In this document: positions 1-8,255 of the stretch, piece by piece | Numbering within the stretch: the stretch's first letter is position 1 | Layout of the letters: every line of letters begins with the position of its first letter | Origin: Alphaproteobacteria bacterium | GTDB taxonomy: Bacteria; Pseudomonadota; Alphaproteobacteria; Reyranellales; Reyranellaceae | NCBI GenBank assembly: GCA_019635875.1 | Contig: JAHBYP010000002.1 | Coordinates: 62,001-126,000, forward strand | Direction: 5' to 3' | DNA: 64,000 nt | Program-made: the position numbers and the translations under genes | The notes under the pieces: generated by a model | What the model saw: the letters and a program-made list of their open reading frames with translations, nothing else | Databases searched by the model: none | Told to the model about the DNA's origin: nothing

Positions 1-150
1 GCTGAAGGCGTCGAGCAGGCGCACGCGATAGGCGAGCCCCGCCTCCTCCAGCGCCCAGCGAACGCGCAGGTCGCGCACCAGCCCATGCGCGAACTCGGGC
101 ACCCATTTGTAGGCGCTGATCTCGATGGCGGCGTTGGGGTCGACGGGCAT
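1..150 (-). CDS. Glutathione S-transferase-like protein, N-terminal fragment (partial)
   Basis: The gene starts at ATG 150 and runs off the left edge, leaving 50 codons. A GAGGAG-type ribosome binding site sits just upstream. The visible residues look like the thioredoxin-fold N-terminus of a glutathione S-transferase, including a stretch reading VRDLRVRWALEEAGL followed by YRVRLLD, typical of the helix after the first strand in GSTs. It is divergent from a MarR regulator with a short shared promoter region, so MarR control is likely by inference. The family call rests on about 50 residues only. Confidence 0.6.
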   Translation of the reverse strand, partial: MPVDPNAAIEISAYKWVPEFAHGLVRDLRVRWALEEAGLAYRVRLLDAFS

Positions 151-182
151 CACACGCTCCTCGGGTGCTCTTGACGAGATAG

Positions 183-194
183 GTTGATATCAAC
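183..194. promoter_or_regulatory. 12-bp perfect palindrome, candidate MarR operator
   Basis: GTTGATATCAAC is a perfect palindrome lying 11 nt before the MarR start codon and 32 nt before the divergent GST start. MarR proteins commonly bind short palindromes in the shared promoter of a divergent target gene. The position suggests autorepression plus control of the GST; this is inferred, not demonstrated. Confidence 0.5.
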
Positions 195-205
195 ATACTT
201 CTCGC

Positions 206-652
206 ATGTCAAAGGCGCCGGCGATCTCCTACGACACCACCGAGCACGTTCGCGATCACTGCCTGTGCCTGCAAACGCAGCGCACGGCGCGGACGCTGGC
301 GCGTCGCTTCGACGCGGCGCTGAAGCCGCTCGATCTCACCAATGGACAGTTCTCGCTGATGATGTCGCTGAACCGTCCCGCGCCGGCGAGCATCGGCGAC
401 GTCGCCGCGCTGCTGGCGATGGACCGCACCACGCTCACCGCCGCGCTCAAGCCGCTGCAGCGCCGCGGTCTGGTCGTGGTGGCCGAGGACAAGGCCGACC
501 GGCGCAGCCGCAGGCTCGGCCTGACGCGCGCCGGGCTGGCGCTGCTCGAGCGCGCCCTGCCGATCTGGCGCCGCGAGCACGGCCTGCTCGACCGGCTGAT
601 CGCCGGCAGGGATCCCGGCGACCTGCGCACGGCGCTGCGCGCGCTTGCCTGA
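206..652 (+). CDS. MarR family transcriptional regulator
   Basis: This 148-residue protein has the usual MarR length and a winged-helix centre. Residues about 50-100 carry the helix-turn-helix (SIGDVAALLAMDRTTLTAAL) followed by the wing with the typical basic DRRSRRLGLT stretch, where the family usually has D.R.....LT. MarR proteins bind DNA as dimers and often respond to phenolic or oxidative ligands. The divergent GST-like gene and the palindrome at 183-194 suggest it controls detoxification. It ends 4 nt before the convergent rhodanese gene. Confidence 0.85.
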   Translation: MSKAPAISYDTTEHVRDHCLCLQTQRTARTLARRFDAALKPLDLTNGQFSLMMSLNRPAPASIGDVAALLAMDRTTLTAALKPLQRRGLVVVAEDKADRRSRRLGLTRAGLALLERALPIWRREHGLLDRLIAGRDPGDLRTALRALA

Positions 653-655
653 GGC

Positions 656-1036
656 TCAGGCCGGCGGATCGACCTGGCCGCCGGCGTCAAGCCAGCCCTT
701 GAAGCCGCCGAGATTGCGCACGTTGTCGTAGCCCATCTCCTTCAGCGTATGGCCGACCAGCGCCGAGCGGCCGCCCGAGGCGCAATAGGCCACCACCGTC
801 TTGGCGCGGTCGAACGCGGCGTCGTGCAGCGGCGAGGCGGGATCGGCGCGGAACTCGACCAGGCCGCGCGGCACGGCCAGCGCGCCCGCCACCTTGCCCG
901 AGGTCGCGACCTCGGCCGGCTCTCGCACATCGAGGAACAGCACGTCGGGCCGGCCGACCAGGCCCTTGGCCTCCTCCGGGCTGATGCGTGGCACGACGGC
1001 GTCGGCCGCTGCTATCATTTGCTGCACTGTCTTCAT
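656..1036 (-). CDS. Rhodanese-like domain protein
   Basis: A single-domain rhodanese of 126 residues. The active-site loop is CASGGR with the catalytic cysteine at residue 85, and the domain also shows the LDVREPAEV motif near residue 35-43. Such proteins transfer sulfane sulfur to acceptors such as cyanide or thiols; the physiological acceptor cannot be read from sequence. There is no signal peptide, so it is probably cytoplasmic. It lies 11 nt downstream of the 2OG oxygenase gene on the same strand and may be co-transcribed with it. Confidence 0.85.
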   Translation of the reverse strand: MKTVQQMIAAADAVVPRISPEEAKGLVGRPDVLFLDVREPAEVATSGKVAGALAVPRGLVEFRADPASPLHDAAFDRAKTVVAYCASGGRSALVGHTLKEMGYDNVRNLGGFKGWLDAGGQVDPPA

Positions 1037-1047
1037 CGCCCTCTCCT

Positions 1048-2025
1048 CTACCCGGCCGCTCTCAGCACGTCGTAGCTCTGCCGCTGATAGGCCGTCATGT
1101 AGTCGGTGTAGTACGTCGTCGGATACCTCGGCGGCCGGTCGGGTCCGACGGTGGTCGGAACGGCAGCAATCGGCCAGTCGATATTGGCGTCGCAGAAGAA
1201 CACCACGGCATAGCGCTCAGCCCCGCTGCGGTTGATCGCGCGGTGCGGCGTGGCGAGGAAATGATCGTTGGTCCAGCGCTGCAGGAACTGCCCGCCATTG
1301 ACCACGAAGGCGTCCTCGATCGCCGGCGCCTCGATCCACTCCCCGCCTTGCGTGCGGATCGACAGGCCGGGCACGTCGTTGGGCGCCAGCAGAGTGAGAA
1401 AGCTGGTGTCGGTGTGCGGCGCGATACCGAAATCGTCCGGATCGTCGGCCGGCTGCGGCGGATAGTGCGTCAGCCGCAGCTTGTACTGGCAGTCGCGGAA
1501 CGGCTCGTCGAAATAGCGCGCCGGCAGCTCGAGGGCGCGGGCATAGAGCGGCACCAGGCGCTGCACCAGGCGCTCCATGGTGTCGGCATAGCAAACGATA
1601 GTCTCGCGGAAGCCCGGCAGGTCGGCCGGCCAGCGATTGGCGCCGCGAAACCGCCGGTCGGCCAGCACGTCGGGGTGGTCGGCCGGCAGGTCGCGGGCGA
1701 CGAACAGCGCCTCGTTGAGGTTGGGCCGGGTCACCTTCTGCACCGTCGAGGTCCGCAAGGTGTCGCCCCTCAGCGGCAGGTAGCCGGTGCTGTGCCGGTC
1801 CATCGCGATTGCTATCTTTTTCTCTGGTGGCTGCGCATGGAAGCGCGCCACCTCGGCGAACACGGCGCGGATCTGCTCGCGCGGCACGCCGTGGCCGACG
1901 ATGTAATAGAAGCCGATCTCGGTCAGCGCGTGGCGGATCCGCCGCGCCGCCGCCTCCTGCGCGCCGGGCTCGCCGGCCAGGTACGGGCCGAGATCGACCA
2001 CGGGGATGGTGTCGGTGCTCGCCAT
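1048..2025 (-). CDS. 2-oxoglutarate/Fe(II)-dependent oxygenase, isopenicillin N synthase family
   Basis: 325 residues with the N-terminal non-heme dioxygenase domain (IPVVDLGPYL) and the C-terminal double-stranded beta-helix. The iron triad is visible: H204 and D206 in PHTDTSF and H261 in TPHR. The usual R-x-S that binds 2-oxoglutarate reads R271-Y-A, with Ala replacing Ser. The family includes plant and bacterial hydroxylases and ring-forming oxidases, and the substrate here is unknown. It is followed closely by a rhodanese gene. Confidence 0.82.
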   Translation of the reverse strand: MASTDTIPVVDLGPYLAGEPGAQEAAARRIRHALTEIGFYYIVGHGVPREQIRAVFAEVARFHAQPPEKKIAIAMDRHSTGYLPLRGDTLRTSTVQKVTRPNLNEALFVARDLPADHPDVLADRRFRGANRWPADLPGFRETIVCYADTMERLVQRLVPLYARALELPARYFDEPFRDCQYKLRLTHYPPQPADDPDDFGIAPHTDTSFLTLLAPNDVPGLSIRTQGGEWIEAPAIEDAFVVNGGQFLQRWTNDHFLATPHRAINRSGAERYAVVFFCDANIDWPIAAVPTTVGPDRPPRYPTTYYTDYMTAYQRQSYDVLRAAG

Positions 2026-2334
2026 CGCCGCAGCCTAGGCGCAAAACGCCGACAGCGCCATTTCCGCCCCTGGGATGGGCGGATCGCTATGGTTTGCTAT
2101 GTTCAAATGAGATTGCAATGGGGCGTCCGATCGTTGTGGCACAGCGATCGGACCACAAGAGCGCGCCGCCCGCCACTTCCACCCCTAGGGATGTCGACGG
2201 TTGCCGAAAAGCCAGTCAGGTCATGGGCTTGAGGCCAAGGAGACGAAGAAAAAGTCGCGCACAGGGTGTGGGGCACCCTCTCTCCAACCCTCCCCCAGGG
2301 TGTTGGCATGTGCGGATTGCCACCGCCGGCAGCC
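2026..2334. other. Intergenic region without a supported gene
   Basis: This 309-nt stretch lies between the end of the tctA-tctB fusion and the start of the 2OG oxygenase; both genes are on the minus strand. Short ORFs exist on both strands but none shows a recognisable protein or a good ribosome binding site. The part near 2270-2302 (caccctctct ... agggtgttgg) resembles an arm of the repeats seen elsewhere in the window. A promoter for the oxygenase-rhodanese pair should lie just above 2025, but I see no clear box. Confidence 0.4.
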
Positions 2335-4338
2335 TCACCGAAGCGGCCAGGGCAGTCGATAGTGGCTCTGCAGCAGGCCGGCCGGAAAGTCGAGAACCAG
2401 AAAATATCCGAGAGTGGCCAGGAAGCCGACAGCGAGCACCGTGTAGATCACCGCTGCAAGCGGCCCGGTCCGAGCCCGCAGGAGAAGATAGGCGAGCATG
2501 AACAGCGTCAGTGCGATGATGAACCCGAGCAGCGCTGTCATGACTAGGAGCGAGCCGAGCCAAGCGACCGACGGCCATGCCGAGGGCACGGACGCAGGAT
2601 CGTAGGCCGCAGTCTGCTCGAGGTCGGCGTTGGCCGAGCCTTCGCGCGGGCCCTTCCACAGCGCCCAGATGAGATAGGCGGCAAACGGTAGCGTAACGGC
2701 CGCCATGCCGCCCGGAAACACGCCCCCGAGCAGCGATTGCCGGTTGGCATCGTAGAGAGCGTAAGCGATGAAGGCGAGGACGAGCGCGGTAAAGGCGATC
2801 TGTGGGAGCCGATTGGCAGGGTAGGGTATCGAGCGGCCCTCGGTCTTAGTCTTGCCGGCGGACGGCGATATGGCGCCGTCCTCCGATACCCGCTGGCGCG
2901 TCGCGGTCCAGATCGAGATGGCGGCCAGGATGCAGATGATCACCACGCCGGGGCGGGTGACAAATCCCCAGCCATAGAACTGCACTGCCTGGTAGAGATA
3001 GGTCTCTGACTGGCTCGCGAGCACGAACCCTACCAGGAACGCCGGCCGCGCCCATCCGAAGCGGCGCATGTAGATCCCGAGCATTCCGATTGCGAACAGC
3101 AGCGCCAGATCGATAAGGCTGCGCCGCGCCTGGAATGCCGCAAACGAGATCGCCATGATCATCGCCGGTGCCACGTAATGGAACGGCACCAGCGTGAGCC
3201 GCGCGATCGGCGCCGCCAGCAGGAAGCAGATGCCGGCGCCGATGACGCTCGCCAGCGCCAGCGTCCAGGCGATGGTGTAGGTGAGATGCAGTTCGGTCGA
3301 CACCAGCGACGGGCCCGGTTGCAGGCCGATCAGCGCCATGCCACCCAGGAACACGGCCATGCTGCCCGAGCCGGGAATGCCGAACAGCAGCGTCGGCATC
3401 AAGGCGCCGCCCTGCAGCGCATTGTTGGCCGATTCGGGTGCGATCACGCCTCTGACGTCACCTTGACCGAACTGCGGATCCTTGCGCGTCGACTGCACGG
3501 CATGACCGTAGGCGATCCAGTCGACGACGCCGCCGCCGAGGCCCGGGATCGCGCCGATGATGGTGCCGAGTGCCGAGCAGCGGATGACCAAGAACCAGTG
3601 GCGCAGCGTGTCGCCGAGCCCTGCCAGCCAGCCGCTGCCGAGCCGCGCATCGCCGGCAATCGGGCGGGCGCGACGCATGAGGTCGACGAGCTCTGGAATC
3701 GCAAAAAGGCCGAGGCCGACGATCACCAGCGGAACGCCGTCCTGCAGATACTCGACGCCGAGCGTGAGCCGCATCTCGCCCGTCGCCGGCGCTGCGCCGA
3801 TCGCCCCGACCAGGAGGCCAAGCCCGCATGCCGCAATGCCGCGCGGGATCGAGCGGCCAGCGAGCACGCCCACCACCGACAGGCCGAGAATCGCCAGCAT
3901 GAACAGCTCGGCGGTGCTGAAGGCGAGGATGACCGGCTTCGCAATCACGACGAAGCCGGTGAGCGTTACGGCACCGAACACGCCGCCGAGCAGCGAGGCC
4001 GAGAACGCGGCGCTCAGCGCACGCGCGGCCTCCCCGCGCCTGGCCATCGGGAAGCCGTCGAGAACGGTGGCCTGACTAGCCGATGAGCCGGGAATCCCCA
4101 TCAGCACCGAGGTGAACGTGTCGCCGGTCGGAATAACGGCCACCAGGCCAACCAGCATGGCAAGCGCACTGACCGGGTCCATGCCGTGGATGAAGGGGAT
4201 CAGCAGCGCCATGCCGGCGATGCCGCCGAGGCCGGGCAGAATCCCGACCATCAGGCCAACGGCAACGCCCAGCATCATGTAGGCGAGATGCTCGACAGTG
4301 AGGAGATTGGCGAGCGCGGTCCCTAGCGACTCGATCAT
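2335..4338 (-). CDS. Tripartite tricarboxylate transporter permease, TctA-TctB fusion
   Basis: 667 residues from ATG 4338 (MIESLGTALANLL). An upstream in-frame start at 4368 adds ten unlikely residues. Residues 1 to about 490 are the large 12-helix TctA permease, with the family signatures GILPGLGGIAGMALLIP and GIPGSSASQATVLDGFPMA. Residues about 510-667 are a TctB-like domain with four hydrophobic segments. TctA and TctB are usually separate genes, so this is a natural fusion. It would import organic acids with the binding protein TctC, whose gene lies 153 nt upstream on the same strand. Confidence 0.85.
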   Translation of the reverse strand: MIESLGTALANLLTVEHLAYMMLGVAVGLMVGILPGLGGIAGMALLIPFIHGMDPVSALAMLVGLVAVIPTGDTFTSVLMGIPGSSASQATVLDGFPMARRGEAARALSAAFSASLLGGVFGAVTLTGFVVIAKPVILAFSTAELFMLAILGLSVVGVLAGRSIPRGIAACGLGLLVGAIGAAPATGEMRLTLGVEYLQDGVPLVIVGLGLFAIPELVDLMRRARPIAGDARLGSGWLAGLGDTLRHWFLVIRCSALGTIIGAIPGLGGGVVDWIAYGHAVQSTRKDPQFGQGDVRGVIAPESANNALQGGALMPTLLFGIPGSGSMAVFLGGMALIGLQPGPSLVSTELHLTYTIAWTLALASVIGAGICFLLAAPIARLTLVPFHYVAPAMIMAISFAAFQARRSLIDLALLFAIGMLGIYMRRFGWARPAFLVGFVLASQSETYLYQAVQFYGWGFVTRPGVVIICILAAISIWTATRQRVSEDGAISPSAGKTKTEGRSIPYPANRLPQIAFTALVLAFIAYALYDANRQSLLGGVFPGGMAAVTLPFAAYLIWALWKGPREGSANADLEQTAAYDPASVPSAWPSVAWLGSLLVMTALLGFIIALTLFMLAYLLLRARTGPLAAVIYTVLAVGFLATLGYFLVLDFPAGLLQSHYRLPWPLR

Positions 4339-4491
4339 GGCGATGCCCCCGGATGCGCTCGCGCGCATGTCAGCCCAATCGAGCGTTGACGCGGAGAAAG
4401 CGGGCGGCGTCCGGTCATGTGCAAGGCGAACGGCACGCCCTTCCGGCGGCGACCGTCGATCGCCGCCTGGCGGGGAGTGCGCTGCGCTGGC

Positions 4492-5580
4492 TCAGTCGCC
4501 GAACTTCACTTTGTACTCGTTGACCAGGAGATCGCGCACGAGCTTCCGCGCATCGGGCGAGATGGTGGTGGCGATCTTGTAGAGCTTCTCGCCGGCATCG
4601 TCGGTGAGCTGCTCGTATTCACCGATCGCGGCATTGCGCTTGGCGAGATACTCGGGATCCTTCACGATCTTGCGCACCGCTGCGCGGTAGGCCTCGACGA
4701 TGTTGTCGGGCGTGCCCTTCGGCAGCACCATCGGCTTCTGAGCGGCGAAGCCGGCATAGAGGAACGCCTGGAATGCATCCCACTCCGGGCCCGATGGCTT
4801 CTTGCCCTGCACGATCTCGATCGCCTCGGCGATGTGCGGGAGGTCCGGGAAGGTCGGATCGCGCACCAGATTGCCTTTGTCGTCGAGCGCGCCCCACGAG
4901 AAGAGCGGCACCGCCTTGCCCTCCTTGACCAGCGGCACCGAGGTCTTCAGGTACGCCGACGAGGTCTGGTAGTCGATGGTCGCCTCGCCGCGCTCGAACG
5001 CGAGGCGTCCCTCGCCGCGGCCCTTCATGCCGAACACGTGGCGGACGTCGAGGCCGAGCATGCGGAAGCCGAGCAGTGGCACCAGATCGAGGGAGGTGGC
5101 GCCCTGGCTGCCGTAGACGAGCTGCGTGCCTTTGATCTTCGGAAGGTCAGCAACCGACTTCACGCCGAACTTGGAGCTGATATAGGCGACGCCGCCTGTC
5201 GGGCCGACCAGGACCATGCGCCAGTCCTTGTAGTCGTACTTCACCCGCGCGTCGCCGAGCAGGAAGGGGAACTGAGTCGAGCCCGACGTGCCCATGATCG
5301 TCAGCCCGTCCGGCCGCGCCGAGGCAGCGAAGCGGTTGGCGCCGGTGATGGAGCCGCCGCCGGGCTCGTTCTTCACGACCACGGTCGGATTTCCGGGCAG
5401 GTGGCGTGACAGGAAGGGCGCGAGGAAGCGCGCCCATATGTCGGACCCGCCGCCGGTACTGAACGGGATCACGAGCTCGATCGTCTTGCCGGCGAAGCCC
5501 TGCGCGCTCGCCGGCGCGGCGAGCGCAGGGATCGCGAAGGGCACGGTCGCCAGCAGCTTGAGTGTGGCTCGACGGTGCAT
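4492..5580 (-). CDS. Tripartite tricarboxylate transporter substrate-binding protein (TctC/Bug family)
   Basis: 362 residues with a cleavable signal peptide (MHRRATLKLLATVPFAIPAL then APASAQG). The mature part begins with the Bug-family pattern KTIELVIPFSTGGGSDIWAR, and contains VVKNEPGGGSITG in the first lobe. These periplasmic proteins capture carboxylates and hand them to TctA/TctB. The TctA-TctB fusion lies downstream on the same strand, so the pair forms a complete transporter. The ligand is not predictable. Confidence 0.9.
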   Translation of the reverse strand: MHRRATLKLLATVPFAIPALAAPASAQGFAGKTIELVIPFSTGGGSDIWARFLAPFLSRHLPGNPTVVVKNEPGGGSITGANRFAASARPDGLTIMGTSGSTQFPFLLGDARVKYDYKDWRMVLVGPTGGVAYISSKFGVKSVADLPKIKGTQLVYGSQGATSLDLVPLLGFRMLGLDVRHVFGMKGRGEGRLAFERGEATIDYQTSSAYLKTSVPLVKEGKAVPLFSWGALDDKGNLVRDPTFPDLPHIAEAIEIVQGKKPSGPEWDAFQAFLYAGFAAQKPMVLPKGTPDNIVEAYRAAVRKIVKDPEYLAKRNAAIGEYEQLTDDAGEKLYKIATTISPDARKLVRDLLVNEYKVKFGD

Positions 5581-5790
5581 GGGCTCCTCCCTTTGGATTG
5601 TTTGCCTTTGGATTGTTTGATCGTATCCCTGTCGCCCAGTGCACGACCATCTTGCTCAGCTATAATACAGTCAAGCAAATTAGCTTCGGCTCTTCCGGGA
5701 TTGTTCCGCCGGATTGGTCAGCTCCCTTCCGGCTGACCGTCCGTGAATCACACAGGATTCCACTTGTGAATCCCGAGTCGAGGACAGGCC

Positions 5791-6666
5791 CTAGCTCGCC
5801 GCCGCGGCGAGCTTGTCCTGGGTCCGGGTGTCGAAGTCGCTGGCGTCGTGGCGCTCGTGCAGCTGGGCGGCCGGGTCGCCCTGCAGACGGTTGACGATGC
5901 GGCCGCGCTTCACGGCCGGGCGCTGGGCGATCTCGTCGGCCCAGCGGACGACGTTCTTGTATTCGTGCACTGCCAGGAACTCGCCGGCGCCGTAGATCGC
6001 GCCCTTGGCCAGGGCGCCGTACCACGGCCAGACCGCGATGTCGGCGATGGTGTAGTCGTTGCCGCCGAGGTACCGACTCTCGGCCAGCCTTCGGTCGAGC
6101 ACGTCGAGCTGGCGCTTCGCCTCCATGGCGAAGCGGTCGATGGCGTATTCGATCTTGATCGGCGCATAGGCGTAGAAATGCCCGAAGCCGCCGCCGAGAT
6201 AGGGCGCGCTGCCCATCTGCCAGAACAGCCACGACAGGCACTCCGCGCGCGCGGCCGTCTCGGTCGGCAGCAGCGCGTTGCCGAATTTCTCGGCGAGGTA
6301 GACCAGGATCGCGCCGCTCTCGAAGACGCGGATCGGCTTGGGCCCGGAGCGATCGAGCAGCGCCGGGATCTTGGAGTTGGGATTGATGGCGACAAAGCCG
6401 CTGCCGAACTGCTCGCCCTGGCCGATCCGGATCAGCCAGGCGTCGTACTCGGCGCCCTTGTGCCCGAGCGCCAGCAGCTCCTCGAGCATGATGGTGACCT
6501 TCTGGCCATTGGGCGTGCCCAGCGAATAGAGCTGCAGCGGATGCTTGCCGACCGGCAGCTCCTTGTCATGCGTGGCGCCGGCGATCGGCCGGTTGATGTT
6601 GGCGAACTGCCCGCCGTTCTCCTTGTTCCAGGCCCAGACCTTGGGTGGGGTGTATTCGCTGCTCAT
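5791..6666 (-). CDS. yghU: Glutathione S-transferase, YghU-type disulfide-bond oxidoreductase
   Basis: 291 residues from ATG 6666, chosen because GAGGAG lies just upstream; a longer in-frame start at 6702 lacks one. The N-terminal thioredoxin fold has YSLGTPNGQKVTIMLEE and the C-terminal all-helical GST domain contains GGNDYTIADIAVWPW. The long N-terminal tail (WAWNKENGGQFANINRPIAG) is characteristic of YghU, which binds two glutathiones and reduces disulfides rather than conjugating. Length and motif order match the family well. No operon partner is obvious; a small binding-protein gene lies upstream on the same strand. Confidence 0.88.
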   Translation of the reverse strand: MSSEYTPPKVWAWNKENGGQFANINRPIAGATHDKELPVGKHPLQLYSLGTPNGQKVTIMLEELLALGHKGAEYDAWLIRIGQGEQFGSGFVAINPNSKIPALLDRSGPKPIRVFESGAILVYLAEKFGNALLPTETAARAECLSWLFWQMGSAPYLGGGFGHFYAYAPIKIEYAIDRFAMEAKRQLDVLDRRLAESRYLGGNDYTIADIAVWPWYGALAKGAIYGAGEFLAVHEYKNVVRWADEIAQRPAVKRGRIVNRLQGDPAAQLHERHDASDFDTRTQDKLAAAAS

Positions 6667-6756
6667 GTGGGGGACTCCTCGAGGTTGCGGCGACGCTGCC
6701 ACCGCAGGATGGGTCGTTCAAGACAGGAATCCTTGAGCACGCCGCAGGCGCGCTCA

Positions 6757-7458
6757 TCACGCGGGATCCAGCCCCCGCTCACGAAAAAGTGCCGCCGTGG
6801 AGGGCGCGGCGAGCCGATCGATCAGCGCTTTCGCCGTGGCAACCCGCTCACTTGCCGCCTCGATGCCGGCGACGAAGGTCGTGACCATGTGCAGCTCGCC
6901 GGGCAAGGTGCCGAGGATCTCGACGCCTGCGACCTCCAGCAGCTCGGGCTTCTGCTGCACGGCGAGATCGACCGCGCCGCTCACCAGCAGGTGACCGACA
7001 AGCCCGGCGGCCGGCGGGAATGTCGTCTTGGCATTGATTTCCACGGCGATACCGAGCCGCTCGATCAGCTGCGCGAAATAGATGCCGCTGGCGCCGCCGG
7101 CCGCCGGGTCGGTGTAGGCGATCGCGCGCGCCGCCAGCAGCGTGCGCTTCAGCGCCTCGACCGTCGAGATGTCGGGCCGCGGCGCGCCGGCACGGATCGC
7201 CAGCGCCGTGGCCGAGCTCGCCAGCGTGACTTCGGAGCCCGCGAGCACGCGGCCCGCGCGGGCCATTGTGTCCATGCCGGCGCGATTGAGGATCAGCACG
7301 TCGGCGCGCTCGCCGGCCTGCAGGCGCTTCACCAGGGCGGGCGCGGTGTTCCAGGCGATGTCGAGGCGCACGCCGTTTTGCGCCTCGAAGCCCGGCACCA
7401 GCGCCTCGAGCACCCCACGCACCGCGATGCTGCTGAAGACCTTGAGGTCACGAGTCAT
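6757..7458 (-). CDS. Molybdate-type substrate-binding domain protein
   Basis: 233 residues from ATG 7458 (MTRDLKVFSS). A longer reading frame reaches 7854 but runs through an inverted repeat and the divergent gene, so it is rejected. The protein resembles the ModA/extracellular solute-binding fold: LKVFSSIAVRGVLEALVPGF at the start, ADVLILNRAG in the first hinge, and ELHMVTTFVAG near the end. No signal peptide is visible, so it may be cytoplasmic or simply lack a classical leader. No ABC transporter genes adjoin it, so a transport role is uncertain. Confidence 0.7.
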   Translation of the reverse strand: MTRDLKVFSSIAVRGVLEALVPGFEAQNGVRLDIAWNTAPALVKRLQAGERADVLILNRAGMDTMARAGRVLAGSEVTLASSATALAIRAGAPRPDISTVEALKRTLLAARAIAYTDPAAGGASGIYFAQLIERLGIAVEINAKTTFPPAAGLVGHLLVSGAVDLAVQQKPELLEVAGVEILGTLPGELHMVTTFVAGIEAASERVATAKALIDRLAAPSTAALFRERGLDPA

Positions 7459-7465
7459 GGCTTCT

Positions 7466-7596
7466 CCTGTCATTCCGAGCGCAGCAAGGAATCTCATTGG
7501 GACCGCTGGCGTCTCGCCGGCATCTCCATGAGCCGGCGGGACGCCGGCGGTCCCAGGAAGACGTCCTGGATTCCTCGCTGCGCTCGGAATGACAGG
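7466..7596. repeat. Inverted repeat, 'TCATTCCGAGCGCAGC' family
   Basis: Two arms of about 26 bp face each other: CATTCCGAGCGCAGC and its complement flank a roughly 75-bp centre that itself contains complementary GGGACCGCTGGCGTC-type arms. The element fills the gap between two divergent genes. Related copies lie at 11041-11110, 42508-42538 and 43576-43676. Confidence 0.85.
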
Positions 7597-7633
7597 GAGA
7601 TTAGGATACGACAGCGGGCCTTGGGGAGTTCCA

Positions 7634-8089
7634 ATGGGTGACACGGTAGACGCTGCCTTCTCCGACGCGGAGACCCGCGCCTTGCGCGACATCGCCGGCA
7701 CGATGGTTCCGGCCGATGCCGCGCTCGGCGTGCCCGGTGCCGACGATCCGGCGATCATGGCGGACATCGTGAAGTCGCTGGGCCGCGATCTCGCGCATGT
7801 GCGCGAGGCGGTGGCGGCGATCGGCGCCAAGGCCGGCGGCAACTTTGTCGCCATGGACGTCGACAGCCGCGAGGCGCTGCTGAGCGACTACATCGCCAGC
7901 GGTGGCGCCGCTGGCGCCGCCCTCGCCCGCGCGGTACTGCAGTGCTACTACCGCGACGATCGCGTGCTGATCTCGCTCGGCATGGAGCCGCGCGCGCCCT
8001 TCCCCAAGGGCCATGTGCTGGAACAGGGCGACTGGTCGCTGCTCGACCCCGTGCGCCGGCGCGCGCCGTTCTGGCGTAAGGATCGGTGA
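7634..8089 (+). CDS. Gluconate 2-dehydrogenase subunit 3 family protein
   Basis: 151 residues starting at ATG 7634 behind GGGGAG. It is a small helical protein whose placement directly before a GMC oxidoreductase matches the small (gamma or chaperone-like) subunits of membrane-bound GMC dehydrogenases. No twin-arginine leader is visible, unlike many members that carry the export signal for the flavoprotein. The segment TALRDIAGTMVPADAALGVPG-like near the N-terminus (here ALRDIAGTMVPADAALGVPG) is the typical family start. No cytochrome c subunit follows. The functional assignment rests mainly on context and this N-terminal pattern. Confidence 0.7.
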   Translation: MGDTVDAAFSDAETRALRDIAGTMVPADAALGVPGADDPAIMADIVKSLGRDLAHVREAVAAIGAKAGGNFVAMDVDSREALLSDYIASGGAAGAALARAVLQCYYRDDRVLISLGMEPRAPFPKGHVLEQGDWSLLDPVRRRAPFWRKDR

Positions 8090-8111
8090 TGTTGCACTGG
8101 TTTGACCTGAC

Positions 8112-8239
8112 CTTCCCTTCCCCCGGAGGGGGAAGGTGGCGCGGAGCGACGGAAGGGGGATGCCTCAACAGCATCGGTGTCCGGCTTCGACATCCCCCTT
8201 CCGCCCTGCGGGCACCTTCCCCCTCCGGGGGAAGGGAAG
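8112..8239. repeat. Inverted repeat, 'CCTTCCCCCTCCGGGGGAAGG' family
   Basis: A 128-bp element between the small-subunit gene and the GMC oxidoreductase gene. Both arms contain CTTCCC and CCGGGGGAAGG-type palindromes and CATCCCCCTTCCG against its complement, so the transcript could fold into a long hairpin. The same design recurs at 14494-14625 inside ccoH. It could reduce read-through or stabilise the upstream mRNA, which is inference. Confidence 0.85.
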
Positions 8240-8255
8240 TCCGGAGCGCAAGGTG

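Noticed and set aside
7466..7596. Repeat as a CRISPR unit
   Set aside because: It is an inverted repeat that occurs singly at scattered loci, not a direct repeat array with spacers.
7459..7854. N-terminal extension of the small binding protein
   Set aside because: It would run through an inverted repeat and the divergent small-subunit gene; ATG 7458 is the sensible start.
8136..8255. N-terminal extension of the GMC oxidoreductase
   Set aside because: The extra 40 residues are encoded by a repeat; the FAD motif follows directly from ATG 8256.
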